Positions 14,239 through 21,413 of a stretch of 22,314 bases of DNA are shown here, piece by piece; the first letter of the stretch is position 1, and every line of letters begins with the position of its first letter. The position numbers were made by a program, and so were the translations under genes. The notes under the pieces are model-generated. The model did not search any database and had not been told where the DNA came from. It was given only the letters and a program-made list of their open reading frames with translations. This DNA is from a virus. The DNA is taken from IMG/VR virus record IMGVR_UViG_3300042923_000254, positions 1 to 22,314 of that record. One strand, written 5' to 3'.

Positions 14239-14263
14239 GATCTTCACCCCTCGTGTCAAAAGT

Positions 14264-14305
14264 AAAAAGCACCCCCGAACAGTTAGAAAAAACTGCGGTG
14301 GTGCT
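14264..14305 (-). terminator. Terminator of the acetyltransferase cassette
   Basis: Minus strand: AGCACC (14305-14300) pairs with GGTGCT (14273-14268), with an inner CAGTT/AACTG stem, followed by TTTTTA. It overlaps the 3' end of the 44-aa gene and separates the cassette from the second adaptor gene. Confidence 0.8.
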
Positions 14306-14417
14306 TCATTTTTTGGTGGTGATATTCAAACGATGCCGTTTGCCATTTGCTCTTACGCTTCAGGATTCGTCTCACTATTCGGTAATACCCATAGGCAAGG
14401 ATATGGTATATTTTCAT
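14283..14417 (-). CDS. Small very basic protein, 44 aa
   Basis: ATG 14417 follows GAAAGGA, which lies in the last codons of the acetyltransferase gene. The start is 5 nt downstream of that gene's stop (TGA 14424-14422). The product (MKIYHILAYGYYRIVRRILK, then many Lys, Arg and His) is strongly cationic with an amphipathic N-terminus. It could be membrane-associated or nucleic-acid-binding. No family recognised. It lies inside the promoter-to-terminator cassette with the acetyltransferase and ends within its terminator. Confidence 0.5.
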   Translation of the reverse strand: MKIYHILAYGYYRIVRRILKRKSKWQTASFEYHHQKMKHHRSFF

Positions 14418-14421
14418 AATA

Positions 14422-15111
14422 TCATATCCTTTCTTTCAACCAATTAATGTTCTCCTTTACGACTTTCGCTGGGCTTCCGGCTAATATAACATTTCCTGTT
14501 TCAAACGATTTTGTAACAACCGCCCCGGTCCCTACAATGCTATTGGACGGGACCGACGAGCCCTTTAAGACGGTTGTTCTGTTACCCAACCATACATGAT
14601 CTCCTATTATAACATCCATTGCCAGGTTTATGCGGACCCCATTCATATCTACTATGGAGTGACTGTCTCCTGTGCGGATGATTACATCAGATGAAAACAG
14701 GCAGTCCCGTCCTATTATTACTTTCTTGCCTTCAGTAACGGCTATATGTGTATACCCACAAATGGCCGTTGAATCTCCTATCAGTATCGTGTTGTCACTG
14801 TCTTCGATATAAAAGTCACCCTTTTCGGCGCGGACTCTTTCCCCGATGACTATTTCATTGTTATTTCCATAAATAGTAAACGAACAATTGTGTAAATAAC
14901 TCATTTTTTGAATCGTAACTCGGTTATTATTTCCAACAATTTGAATTTTAGTTCTATTCAAAAAACCACGATTTAAACCACTGATTTCGTTTCCCTTCCC
15001 GCGAACTTTTACTCGATTTAACCCAATGGTTTTATTGAATATCACGGACATGGTGGTTTGCATTGATGGATATTTCGTAAGGTAGTCTCTGCCCATATGT
15101 AATATCGACAA
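14422..15111 (-). CDS. Left-handed beta-helix acetyltransferase (WbbJ/NodL-like)
   Basis: 229 aa. Hexapeptide-repeat turns run through the protein (IQIVGNNNRVTI, DNTILIGDSTAI, KKVIIGRDCLFS). The C-terminal part has the sugar O-acetyltransferase signature: SSDVIIRTGDSHSIVD with His151 as the likely catalytic base, then VWLGNRTTVLKGSSVPSNSI and AGSPAKVV. Such enzymes move acetyl groups from acetyl-CoA to surface polysaccharide or lipid-linked sugars. Start TTG 15111 lies 7 nt after GGGAGGTG; ATG 15096 is an alternative. It has its own -35-like element upstream, and the region is visibly AT-richer than its late-gene neighbours. Not a structural gene; best seen as lysogenic-conversion cargo. Confidence 0.85.
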   Translation of the reverse strand: MSILHMGRDYLTKYPSMQTTMSVIFNKTIGLNRVKVRGKGNEISGLNRGFLNRTKIQIVGNNNRVTIQKMSYLHNCSFTIYGNNNEIVIGERVRAEKGDFYIEDSDNTILIGDSTAICGYTHIAVTEGKKVIIGRDCLFSSDVIIRTGDSHSIVDMNGVRINLAMDVIIGDHVWLGNRTTVLKGSSVPSNSIVGTGAVVTKSFETGNVILAGSPAKVVKENINWLKERI

Positions 15112-15146
15112 AGCACTACACCTCCCCTTGACGATTGGATAACTTA

Positions 15147-15176
15147 ACCATCACATGTAAAGGGGTATATTGTCAA
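15147..15176 (-). promoter_or_regulatory. Moron-type promoter before the acetyltransferase
   Basis: Minus strand: perfect TTGACA (15176-15171), 18-bp spacer, and TGTGATGGT, an extended but weak -10 (GATGGT 15152-15147). In the transcript CCCCTT (15166-15161) can pair with AAGGGG just before the ribosome site, so the site may be partly masked. Confidence 0.45.
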
Positions 15177-15179
15177 TAG

Positions 15180-17192
15180 TTACTCTTTATAATGATATTT
15201 GTCCAATAAGGCATCAATAGACAAATTATAATCACTTGGCAGTATCTCGAACAGTAGAGCGCCGTCGATGGACATGGACAAATCTTCTCCGCTGAATCTT
15301 AGGTTACTAATCGTTACTCCATCGAAACCCGTAAACTTCACGCCAGTCCTTTGCCAAACATTCAATGTTGTTGTTTTTATGCCTTGATTGACAAACGTCC
15401 CCCCGGTGTTACCACTCAATTCGAACACGTAAACAGTGGGGTTTCCGTAAGCTGTAGAGTTGAAGGTATGGAGGTAAAAATAAGCTGCATATAGATAATA
15501 TCGATCTTTTTGAATGAACGTATTGTCATAATCCCGTTGTACCGATCCTCCAGTTCCAAAGGTGACTTTTTGGGATTTTAACCCGTACACTTTTTCCTCT
15601 GAGTTTAACGACTTGGTAAAAGCCCCCCCGCCAATAATGGACCATCCGTCCGCAGCTCCATCACCGTTTGTGTCTACTTCGAAGTTTCCAGCCTTCAATA
15701 ATATATTTTTTGCTATAAACTGCATTAACTCATTATTGAAACGAGTCAACGATGTAATTCCTGCTCTAATTCCATTATTGGTTATTTTCGACGGATTAAT
15801 GGTCTCACTGTTAAAACTAATATCCGAAGATGTTTCTTCTATAATGATGTCAGTAGGTTGTCTACTCATAACATCTGTGAATATAAGATTTCCGACAACT
15901 TTAGAAGAATTACTTACAATCATTCCAATACCCGATACAGTAGAAAGGCCATTGCTATCAAAGCTTGAACTAAATTCTATGTTATGACTATTTACGATCT
16001 TAGCACCAACGTAGTGCGCTGACTGTATATCGAAGTTAACAAACTGACTTGCATCGCAGGAACTCAAAATAATGTTAGCGCCATCCGATGGGTAAGGATA
16101 TGGATTGTCGTTTACAACCCCACTTCCGTCTATCTTGAAATTTACATATTTGTTATGCGATCCTCCGATCCACGCCCCAGCCAGTTCACAGTTCGAAATG
16201 TAGAAATTCGAAAATATATTATCAGTTGTTGCATTCTTAAACCCATACCCATCGCATTCCAAGATTTGAATATTACGGACATTGACGACCCAGTTATAAT
16301 ATTTGCTGTTTAAGTTCAACCCATTGTTCCTACTGTTTATTATTAATATGTTAGTGAGTTCCAACCCAAGGCTAGAAGCCTCATAACCTGGTTCTACTTC
16401 GACTAGAATCATATCCAGAGAGTCATACAACTCTGGTATTTCTCTTTTAAAAAAGGGATTATTTTCTTTATTACCATCTATGGTGAGGTCAGTAATTGAC
16501 GAATAAGTAGCATTTTGCATCTTGATGAATCCTGAATTCGACTCATCCTTTAACTTAAGGATGGTACGCCCTACACCGTCCCCGTAGATATGCATGTTAG
16601 CCGTCATCAGTATTGGGCCGCAAATGTATGTGCCTTGTGCTAAGCGTACAACGCCTTTGGTGTCGAGGAGATTTTGGATATTCTCCGTATCATCGATACC
16701 ATTCGGGAGATAAGGCATGATTTCTTCTTGGATTTCCTCAATCTCCGGGTACATGTATCCCGGCTTGAGTCGGAATCCGCCACGCGGGGCTGCGTTATCC
16801 GTGATCGTCGCTACAGTTGCGTTCGAATCTGTTGTAACTGTTGCGACCTGAAGATAGTCCACATCAACCGTTCCGGCTGGATGTGACGTTCCGAATGTGA
16901 AGTCACCGTCTTTAAAGTCGAGATAATATGTCGCGTTCGGTATGCTCACTTCCAGACTTGTCGCCGCGCGAACTACGAAATCATTGTCCAAATTAACGTG
17001 TATCTCTGTTATATCGATGTAGTTACTGCGTAGGACGTTTTTAGTGACGACGCCGCCATCGACTACGTAGTTTACCAGGAAGTATCCTACGTCTTCAAAA
17101 GATTTAATTCTATCGTAGTTGTCGTAAGCTGCTTTCGTTTGGGTTGCGATCTGTTGTGAATTCGTCGATCCATACCTACTGTTACCGTACAT
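15180..17192 (-). CDS. Tailspike with right-handed beta-helix (pectate-lyase-like)
   Basis: 670-aa receptor-binding spike, presumably a trimer that binds or cuts a surface polysaccharide. Residues about 1-150 form a virion-binding N-terminus. The beta-helix opens at about 165 with GIDDTENIQNLLDTKGVVRL and AQGTYICGPI, the entry motif of pectate-lyase-fold spikes, and runs through Asn/Ser-rich rungs (SSITDLTIDGN, NIQILECDGYG) to about 480. The last 170 residues begin with NGDGAADGWSI and look like a carbohydrate-binding or trimerisation domain. ATG 17192 is 1 bp after the adaptor stop, behind GGGGTGGTG. It is inserted between the two adaptor genes. Confidence 0.85.
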   Translation of the reverse strand: MYGNSRYGSTNSQQIATQTKAAYDNYDRIKSFEDVGYFLVNYVVDGGVVTKNVLRSNYIDITEIHVNLDNDFVVRAATSLEVSIPNATYYLDFKDGDFTFGTSHPAGTVDVDYLQVATVTTDSNATVATITDNAAPRGGFRLKPGYMYPEIEEIQEEIMPYLPNGIDDTENIQNLLDTKGVVRLAQGTYICGPILMTANMHIYGDGVGRTILKLKDESNSGFIKMQNATYSSITDLTIDGNKENNPFFKREIPELYDSLDMILVEVEPGYEASSLGLELTNILIINSRNNGLNLNSKYYNWVVNVRNIQILECDGYGFKNATTDNIFSNFYISNCELAGAWIGGSHNKYVNFKIDGSGVVNDNPYPYPSDGANIILSSCDASQFVNFDIQSAHYVGAKIVNSHNIEFSSSFDSNGLSTVSGIGMIVSNSSKVVGNLIFTDVMSRQPTDIIIEETSSDISFNSETINPSKITNNGIRAGITSLTRFNNELMQFIAKNILLKAGNFEVDTNGDGAADGWSIIGGGAFTKSLNSEEKVYGLKSQKVTFGTGGSVQRDYDNTFIQKDRYYLYAAYFYLHTFNSTAYGNPTVYVFELSGNTGGTFVNQGIKTTTLNVWQRTGVKFTGFDGVTISNLRFSGEDLSMSIDGALLFEILPSDYNLSIDALLDKYHYKE

Positions 17193-17193
17193 G

Positions 17194-17799
17194 TCACCAC
17201 CCCGTTACACTTATAATTTGTTGTGGAATAGGATCAATCTGGCTTGTTCTGAATTGATTCAGCAATTCGATATACCGGCCCATGTATTCGTTGCGTTGCT
17301 GTCCTTCTACAATGTCCGCCACGACGCCGTAAACGAGCAGCATGTGATATTCTTCGTTCAGTTCGGGAGTTGCGTCCATGGTGTTAATATCGAGGTCAGT
17401 AGGAAGGTATCGGCGGATCACTTGCAGACCTTCCGCGTAGTCCTCTGTTGGTGTAGGCCATATGCCCATCGTGTCGCGTAGAAGGTAATAGTACGGGGAT
17501 TTGGAGTATTCCCCAACTCGCCCTTTTCGCAACGTCCGGCGATGCCCGTTTGTGATTCCGTCCCATGGTCCGTTAAAGAATTCGTTGTATATAACGACTT
17601 CTTGTATATCTTGCCACGGGAAAGATATTGGATATTGTGATTGTCCAGTGATAATATCCCATGTACTCAAGTCTGAATCTTTCACATACAGCCGAAATAA
17701 CTGGTTCTGAAGGTTATTTACCTTCCGTGTTACCGATTCATCCGTGAGCGTATGTCCTGTTCTTTCTGCAATATCATCCAATATTTCACGAAGATACAT
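17194..17799 (-). CDS. Head-to-tail connector/adaptor protein
   Basis: 201 aa. A helical N-terminus (LREILDDIAERTGHTLTDES), a beta core (TGQSQYPISFPWQDI), a proline-rich strand (MGIWPTPTEDY), then NEEYHMLLVYGVVADIVEGQ and a terminal helix. The pattern is that of gp11/gp4-like ring adaptors and parallels the product of 13675-14238. It is placed after the small head genes and before the tailspike. ATG 17799 follows GAGGTG. It probably docks on the portal and completes the head. Confidence 0.7.
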   Translation of the reverse strand: MYLREILDDIAERTGHTLTDESVTRKVNNLQNQLFRLYVKDSDLSTWDIITGQSQYPISFPWQDIQEVVIYNEFFNGPWDGITNGHRRTLRKGRVGEYSKSPYYYLLRDTMGIWPTPTEDYAEGLQVIRRYLPTDLDINTMDATPELNEEYHMLLVYGVVADIVEGQQRNEYMGRYIELLNQFRTSQIDPIPQQIISVTGW

Positions 17800-17810
17800 C
17801 GATATTCACC

Positions 17811-18053
17811 TCAATATCCCGCGATGATGCCGGTTGCTGTCGTTCCTGTGCTTAGTACACGACTGACACTGATCGGATGGAATACAGATGCCGAGATGCC
17901 TGTGAAAGTCACTTCGGTTCCGTCCAGCATTTCGACAGCCAGATCCCCCGAGACAGAAACGAAAATCGCTTTTGTCGCTGGCAAATAATCCGTATCGCTC
18001 GGCGTCACATTCAGCGCCCGGGTAATCACCTGAAACTCTATTGTTCTCGACAT
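17811..18053 (-). CDS. Small beta-rich head or connector protein, 80 aa
   Basis: A compact beta-strand pattern (EFQVITRALNVTPSD, AIFVSVSGDLAVEMLDG, VFHPISVSRVLSTGTTATGI) with no cysteine or helix. Short proteins of this kind sit between capsid and connector genes in many short-tailed phages, and may be spike-base or decoration pieces. ATG 18053 directly abuts the stop of the preceding gene and follows AAAGGGG by 8 nt. Function not recognised. Confidence 0.7.
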   Translation of the reverse strand: MSRTIEFQVITRALNVTPSDTDYLPATKAIFVSVSGDLAVEMLDGTEVTFTGISASVFHPISVSRVLSTGTTATGIIAGY

Positions 18054-18347
18054 TTAGCTGACCCCTTTCAGATGCTTTCTAATGTCTTCCGTACCCCATT
18101 TATGCCACCCTTGAGGGTTGTTCGATAGTGTTGCCATACGTTTCAATAGTTCAGGCCGTTTGAGCGCGTCTAGATCGTTTGTAGACGTCTCTTTATGTTC
18201 ATCGGGTGTTTGGGTATCCCGTTCATTTTCGTTCGTGATATGCCGCAATAGGCGGTTCTGCTCGCATAGTTCGTCGTAAATCATGAGAAGCAATTGCCGA
18301 TCGATTGAATTCAAGTTCTTTGCTATTTCCTCACGAGAATATCTCAT
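18054..18347 (-). CDS. Small helical protein, 97 aa, function unknown
   Basis: Start ATG 18347 is chosen because GGAGGTG lies 6 nt upstream; a longer reading would cross a terminator. The N-terminal half is a helix (EEIAKNLNSIDRQLLLMIYD) that looks like a coiled coil. The C-terminal half contains a short KRPELLKRMATLSN, WHKWGTEDIRKHL segment resembling a DNA-binding SAP-like helix pair or a peptide that docks in the head. It sits between head decoration and connector genes. No firm family. Confidence 0.65.
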   Translation of the reverse strand: MRYSREEIAKNLNSIDRQLLLMIYDELCEQNRLLRHITNENERDTQTPDEHKETSTNDLDALKRPELLKRMATLSNNPQGWHKWGTEDIRKHLKGVS

Positions 18348-18361
18348 CACTGACACCTCCA

Positions 18362-18393
18362 TAAAAATAAAGAGGAGCCCGTGACGGCCCCTC
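18362..18393 (-). terminator. Partial terminator after the capsid/decoration genes
   Basis: Minus strand: GAGGGGCC (18393-18386), 5-nt loop, GGGCTCCTC (18380-18372), then TTTATTTTTAT. The stem has one bulge. It probably lowers transcription of downstream genes relative to the capsid genes. Confidence 0.7.
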
Positions 18394-18398
18394 ATGTT

Positions 18399-18755
18399 TT
18401 ATGCATCTGCTGTTACCCTTACGACTTCTGTTCCTGCCGAACTGATACGTACGATCGCAGTTTTCGTGGCCGCTACGGTTACTGCCGTGCCTCCGGCCAC
18501 CTTTATATTTGCAGCCAAGGAAGCATCGACGTTTGCGATGATGTATAATTTATCTTTCAAATTTGCGGCGACAGCAGCCGGAATAATAATGCTGTTCGTG
18601 GCATGACCCGTGGATACGGCCAAGATTCCGTTTACGGCTTCTGTAGCCGTCAATGTCCGGTCTGCCGCAAGCGAGAGGCCCGTTAAGGCCCCTGTTTGCA
18701 GCGTCACCACACCATCAATGTTCATGCCTGTATAACCTTGTATTTGCGTCGACAT
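18399..18755 (-). CDS. Putative head decoration protein, 118 aa
   Basis: Ala/Thr/Val-rich beta protein (GMNIDGVVTLQTGALTG, HATNSIIIPAAVAANLK, TAVTVAATKTAIVRISSAG), lacking charge clusters. It lies directly after the major capsid gene and before a terminator, so it should be made in large amounts, as capsid cement or head fibres are. ATG 18755 follows AAGGAGGG, which overlaps the capsid stop codon. No family recognised; the call is from composition and position. Confidence 0.6.
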   Translation of the reverse strand: MSTQIQGYTGMNIDGVVTLQTGALTGLSLAADRTLTATEAVNGILAVSTGHATNSIIIPAAVAANLKDKLYIIANVDASLAANIKVAGGTAVTVAATKTAIVRISSAGTEVVRVTADA

Positions 18756-18768
18756 CAGGCGTCCCTCC

Positions 18769-19785
18769 TTAGCTCAGTACGGTGCCGAGGCCCGGATCGA
18801 CCTTTGCGATAGCGCGCCAGTTGTTACCGGCAGCACCCCACCGGCAACGACCTTTCCAGATGTTGTTGTCCGTGTTTTCGTCGATGTATGATTTGACCGT
18901 CAATGGAATGCGCTCCAGCCATACCAACCCGGCATAGTTTTGATTGTATGTGCTGTCCATGATGTACCAACTGTCCGTGCCGGATGTGATTCCGGAAGTG
19001 TTAGCCAGGTACGGGGACATGATAACGTTCCAGCGACCGAATTGATACGAGAACGAGTTGTTTGCCGTTCCTGGTATCCCTTCAGCTCCAATTGCATCGA
19101 ACACCAGCTTTTTGATGCGTGCATTGGCTGGGATAACGATCGTATCCGGCATGATGTTCAGAAGGTTGCCGTCGTCGTCCTTGAACTTCTGCATGGCTTC
19201 CTCGACCAAGCAAAGCGCGTCATAGGAGAACGCATTTCCGAAGTAGTTCGATTGCTGCAGCGCCGTTCCTTGCGTCTTGGAAGGGTGGTCCGTAGCGAAC
19301 AACGCCTTCCCATCTGCCACACGGATATCGAACACCTTTTGGTTTGTGCCGAATGTAAGCGTGGTAGCTTGCCCGCTGTTCAGCAATGAGGAGGCGAACT
19401 TTTCCCGACCACGATTGTACGATGTGGCAAAAATGCCGGCCCGTTGCGTGGACTTACCGACCTTTTGGTCTTCGATCATTTGTTGCGTGATCTCGAACGA
19501 GTTTTTCCATTCCTCCGGTTCCACGACCTTACTGAACCCTTCTTGGAAGGAGTTTCGCGGATATGCCCCACCTTCGCCCACGGCTTCGAAGTCACCGAGC
19601 GACGTTTCGTATGTGTATTTTTCCGCGAAATTGTTTGTTTCGTCCTTCATGAACACGTTGTCGATGATGCTGTGGGCTTCGAATGCCTCGATTTGTTGTT
19701 CCAAGAACATTTTGATCGGCTCTTGACTCTTGCCATAAGCCGAGTTATTGACGTTGGATGCTTTCGAAAATACGATACCAGCCAT
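18769..19785 (-). CDS. Major capsid protein
   Basis: 338 aa, HK97-fold type by pattern: a helical N-arm (EPIKMFLEQQIEAFEAHSII), an E-loop region (GGAYPRNSFQEGFSKVVEPE), the spine helix (FEITQQMIEDQKVGKSTQRA), the P-domain (ATDHPSKTQGTALQQSN), and an A-domain with PDTIVIPANARIKKLVFDAI and RWNVIMSPYL. It lies between the scaffold/small head gene and the decoration gene. ATG 19785 follows AAAGGGG by 8 nt, downstream of a long leader hairpin. The scaffold is a separate gene, so no scaffold is fused at the N-terminus. Confidence 0.9.
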   Translation of the reverse strand: MAGIVFSKASNVNNSAYGKSQEPIKMFLEQQIEAFEAHSIIDNVFMKDETNNFAEKYTYETSLGDFEAVGEGGAYPRNSFQEGFSKVVEPEEWKNSFEITQQMIEDQKVGKSTQRAGIFATSYNRGREKFASSLLNSGQATTLTFGTNQKVFDIRVADGKALFATDHPSKTQGTALQQSNYFGNAFSYDALCLVEEAMQKFKDDDGNLLNIMPDTIVIPANARIKKLVFDAIGAEGIPGTANNSFSYQFGRWNVIMSPYLANTSGITSGTDSWYIMDSTYNQNYAGLVWLERIPLTVKSYIDENTDNNIWKGRCRWGAAGNNWRAIAKVDPGLGTVLS

Positions 19786-19808
19786 CTGTTTATCCCCTTT
19801 CTAGGATA

Positions 19809-19858
19809 AACATGGGGGAGTGACGGGAGTATACCCCGTCGTGAGTCCCTCCCATGTT
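19809..19858 (-). other. Long stem-loop in the capsid leader
   Basis: Outer arms AACATGGG (minus strand 19858-19851) and CCCATGTT (19816-19809), and an inner GACGGG/CCCGTC stem, form a 50-nt structured hairpin between the 134-aa head gene and the capsid ribosome site. The following TTTATCC is a poor U-tract, so processing or message protection is as likely as termination. Confidence 0.55.
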
Positions 19859-19860
19859 AA

Positions 19861-20265
19861 TTAGTGTTTGAAGTAGCCCCGTACCCGGGAGGTTGTTGTT
19901 GCTCCGTCCGTGCCGGAGATCAAGAACACGCCACTGGTCGTTGTTGCTGTAACGCCCGTAGCAGCAGTCGAAAGCGTCACTTTCGAACCGACCAATGTTG
20001 CCGCGACCGTAGCAGTCGACATGCATTCCCATTCGCGTTCATCATCCACACGTACAACCGGCAATGGGGTAATGCTCGTTGCTTCGGCTGCTTGTGTACG
20101 CAATGCGATGAATTCCGGCGTTGCCGTTGCGCCAACTTTGGTAAGGCGTCCGCTCGTCTGAACGAATCCTTCGCCCATTTCAGCAGCTTCATTGTCAGTC
20201 AACAGGTAATACTCGAACGGATCCGAAGCGCCGTCGAGCGATTTCACAGGCGTAAATCCTGCCAT
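19861..20265 (-). CDS. Small head protein upstream of capsid, 134 aa
   Basis: A helical start (SDPFEYYLLTDNEAAEMGEG) is followed by beta-rich Thr/Ala/Val sequence (TAATGVTATTTSGVFLISGT). The order scaffold, this gene, capsid, and a size typical of head decoration or capsid-stabilising proteins point to a head role. ATG 20265 follows AAAGGA. Stops 76 bp before the capsid ATG, with a hairpin between. No named family recognised. Confidence 0.65.
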   Translation of the reverse strand: MAGFTPVKSLDGASDPFEYYLLTDNEAAEMGEGFVQTSGRLTKVGATATPEFIALRTQAAEATSITPLPVVRVDDEREWECMSTATVAATLVGSKVTLSTAATGVTATTTSGVFLISGTDGATTTSRVRGYFKH

Positions 20266-20271
20266 GTATGA

Positions 20272-21150
20272 TCATCCTTTCACGCTCTTTTTGTAATGAT
20301 CTCGCATTTGGTCTTCCGTGAGCTGCTTGCCTTTCGGGAGTCGTCTATTAACCTCCCGGTACTGGCGCATCACATCATCAGGAACGACAAATACCTCTCC
20401 GGCGTCTCCATTACTCCCCGGCTTGAGGTGGTCCTTACTTTTGATTTTGTTGCGCGCCGCCTGTTCGGCTGCAGCCACTCGCTTTGCGATGATGTCGTTC
20501 TGATTCGCCAACTCGTAAGCATCCTTAAGCGAATACCCGCGTTGTACTCGCTTTACGATTTCTTCGCTGTTCGGCAGTTTCAAAATGTCGTCGATGCTCG
20601 CCAGTTTGACGTCTGGATAGGCTGTATTCAGTGCATTGATCTCACGTTGAATCTCAGCTTCCTCCTGCGTCTGACGGGCTTTTACAACGTCTGGATGGCC
20701 TTCCAACTCATCACGAATGGCCTTCTTCATTTCGTCGTAATCCAAGCCTTTATCGGCGTATGTTTCGCGCTTACGCTGTTCCTCGAGCGATATCCGATAG
20801 TCTTCCATCGTATTGATTCCGAGGTGACCGTAGTTCGTCTTAGCCCATTCGTCCTGCGCCTTGATTTTGCGTTCGGCTTCTTCGGCCTTCCGGCGCATTT
20901 CAGCGAACGCTTTATCTTTCTCGAAGTCCCGTTGCGGTGGTTCTTCCTCTTGTTCCGGGTCAGCGGCTTCCGGAGTTTCTTCGCTTTCCTCGGCTTCCTC
21001 ATGGGGCTTATCCGAGTCAAAGGATTCCCATTCCACATCTGCCGGTTCTTCTGGTTCGTTGTCGCCTTCTTCAGCGAACAATTGAAGGTTAAGTTTTAAT
21101 GGGAGTTTGGCGACTTCTCCCGCGTTTGCGCCATGTATAGGGTGATTCAT
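20272..21150 (-). CDS. Capsid scaffold protein
   Basis: 292 aa, start ATG 21150 behind AAGGAGG at 7 nt (an upstream in-frame start at 21204 lacks a site). The N-terminal LPLKLNLQLFAEEGDNEPEE is the 'LNLQLFAEE' opening frequent in Gram-positive phage scaffolds. Next comes an extremely acidic region (about 30-80), a coiled coil (about 90-200, e.g. MRRKAEEAERKIKAQDEWAK) and a basic C-terminus (RRLPKGKQLTEDQMRDHYKK), the usual capsid-binding end. It directs capsid assembly and leaves the head before DNA entry. No protease domain is fused. Confidence 0.9.
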   Translation of the reverse strand: MNHPIHGANAGEVAKLPLKLNLQLFAEEGDNEPEEPADVEWESFDSDKPHEEAEESEETPEAADPEQEEEPPQRDFEKDKAFAEMRRKAEEAERKIKAQDEWAKTNYGHLGINTMEDYRISLEEQRKRETYADKGLDYDEMKKAIRDELEGHPDVVKARQTQEEAEIQREINALNTAYPDVKLASIDDILKLPNSEEIVKRVQRGYSLKDAYELANQNDIIAKRVAAAEQAARNKIKSKDHLKPGSNGDAGEVFVVPDDVMRQYREVNRRLPKGKQLTEDQMRDHYKKSVKG

Positions 21151-21190
21151 TTGCGTGCCTCCTTGGGATTTTTGCGCGTCCCCATGCGAT

Positions 21191-21343
21191 TTACTTGCTA
21201 CCACGTGCGCGAAGATCGCCGCCTTTAACGACTTCCGGCTTTGCCGATTTTGCGGGCGTGTTCGGAGCTTTTACATACTGTGCCGATGCGCCTGTTACCT
21301 TGATTTGCCCTTGCGATCCATTCGGACGGTTCGTTCCTGCCAT
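21191..21343 (-). CDS. Small basic protein between portal and scaffold, 50 aa
   Basis: ATG 21343 follows GGGAGG by 8 nt; a longer reading from 21427 would begin inside the portal gene and lacks a site. Gly/Ala/Lys/Arg-rich, lacking hydrophobic residues (e.g. AGTNRPNGSQGQIKVTGASA), so probably disordered. It may be a DNA-binding or head peptide. Unknown. Confidence 0.6.
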   Translation of the reverse strand: MAGTNRPNGSQGQIKVTGASAQYVKAPNTPAKSAKPEVVKGGDLRARGSK

Positions 21344-21384
21344 GTTGGTTGCCTCCCTTCTAACTCGTAAACTGGACATGATAA

Positions 21385-21412
21385 AGGCCCGTTGGATTCT
21401 CACCAAGGGCCT
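21385..21412 (-). terminator. Hairpin after the portal gene
   Basis: AGGCCC (minus strand 21412-21407) and GGGCCT (21390-21385) with inner GG/CC pairing, followed by TTATC. The short U-tract suggests attenuation rather than full termination. Confidence 0.5.
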
Positions 21413-21413
21413 G

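Noticed and set aside
20296-21099. Long rightward ORF (267 codons) opposite the scaffold gene
   Set aside because: No ribosome site, composition is the mirror of the acidic scaffold codons, and the opposite frame encodes a clear scaffold.
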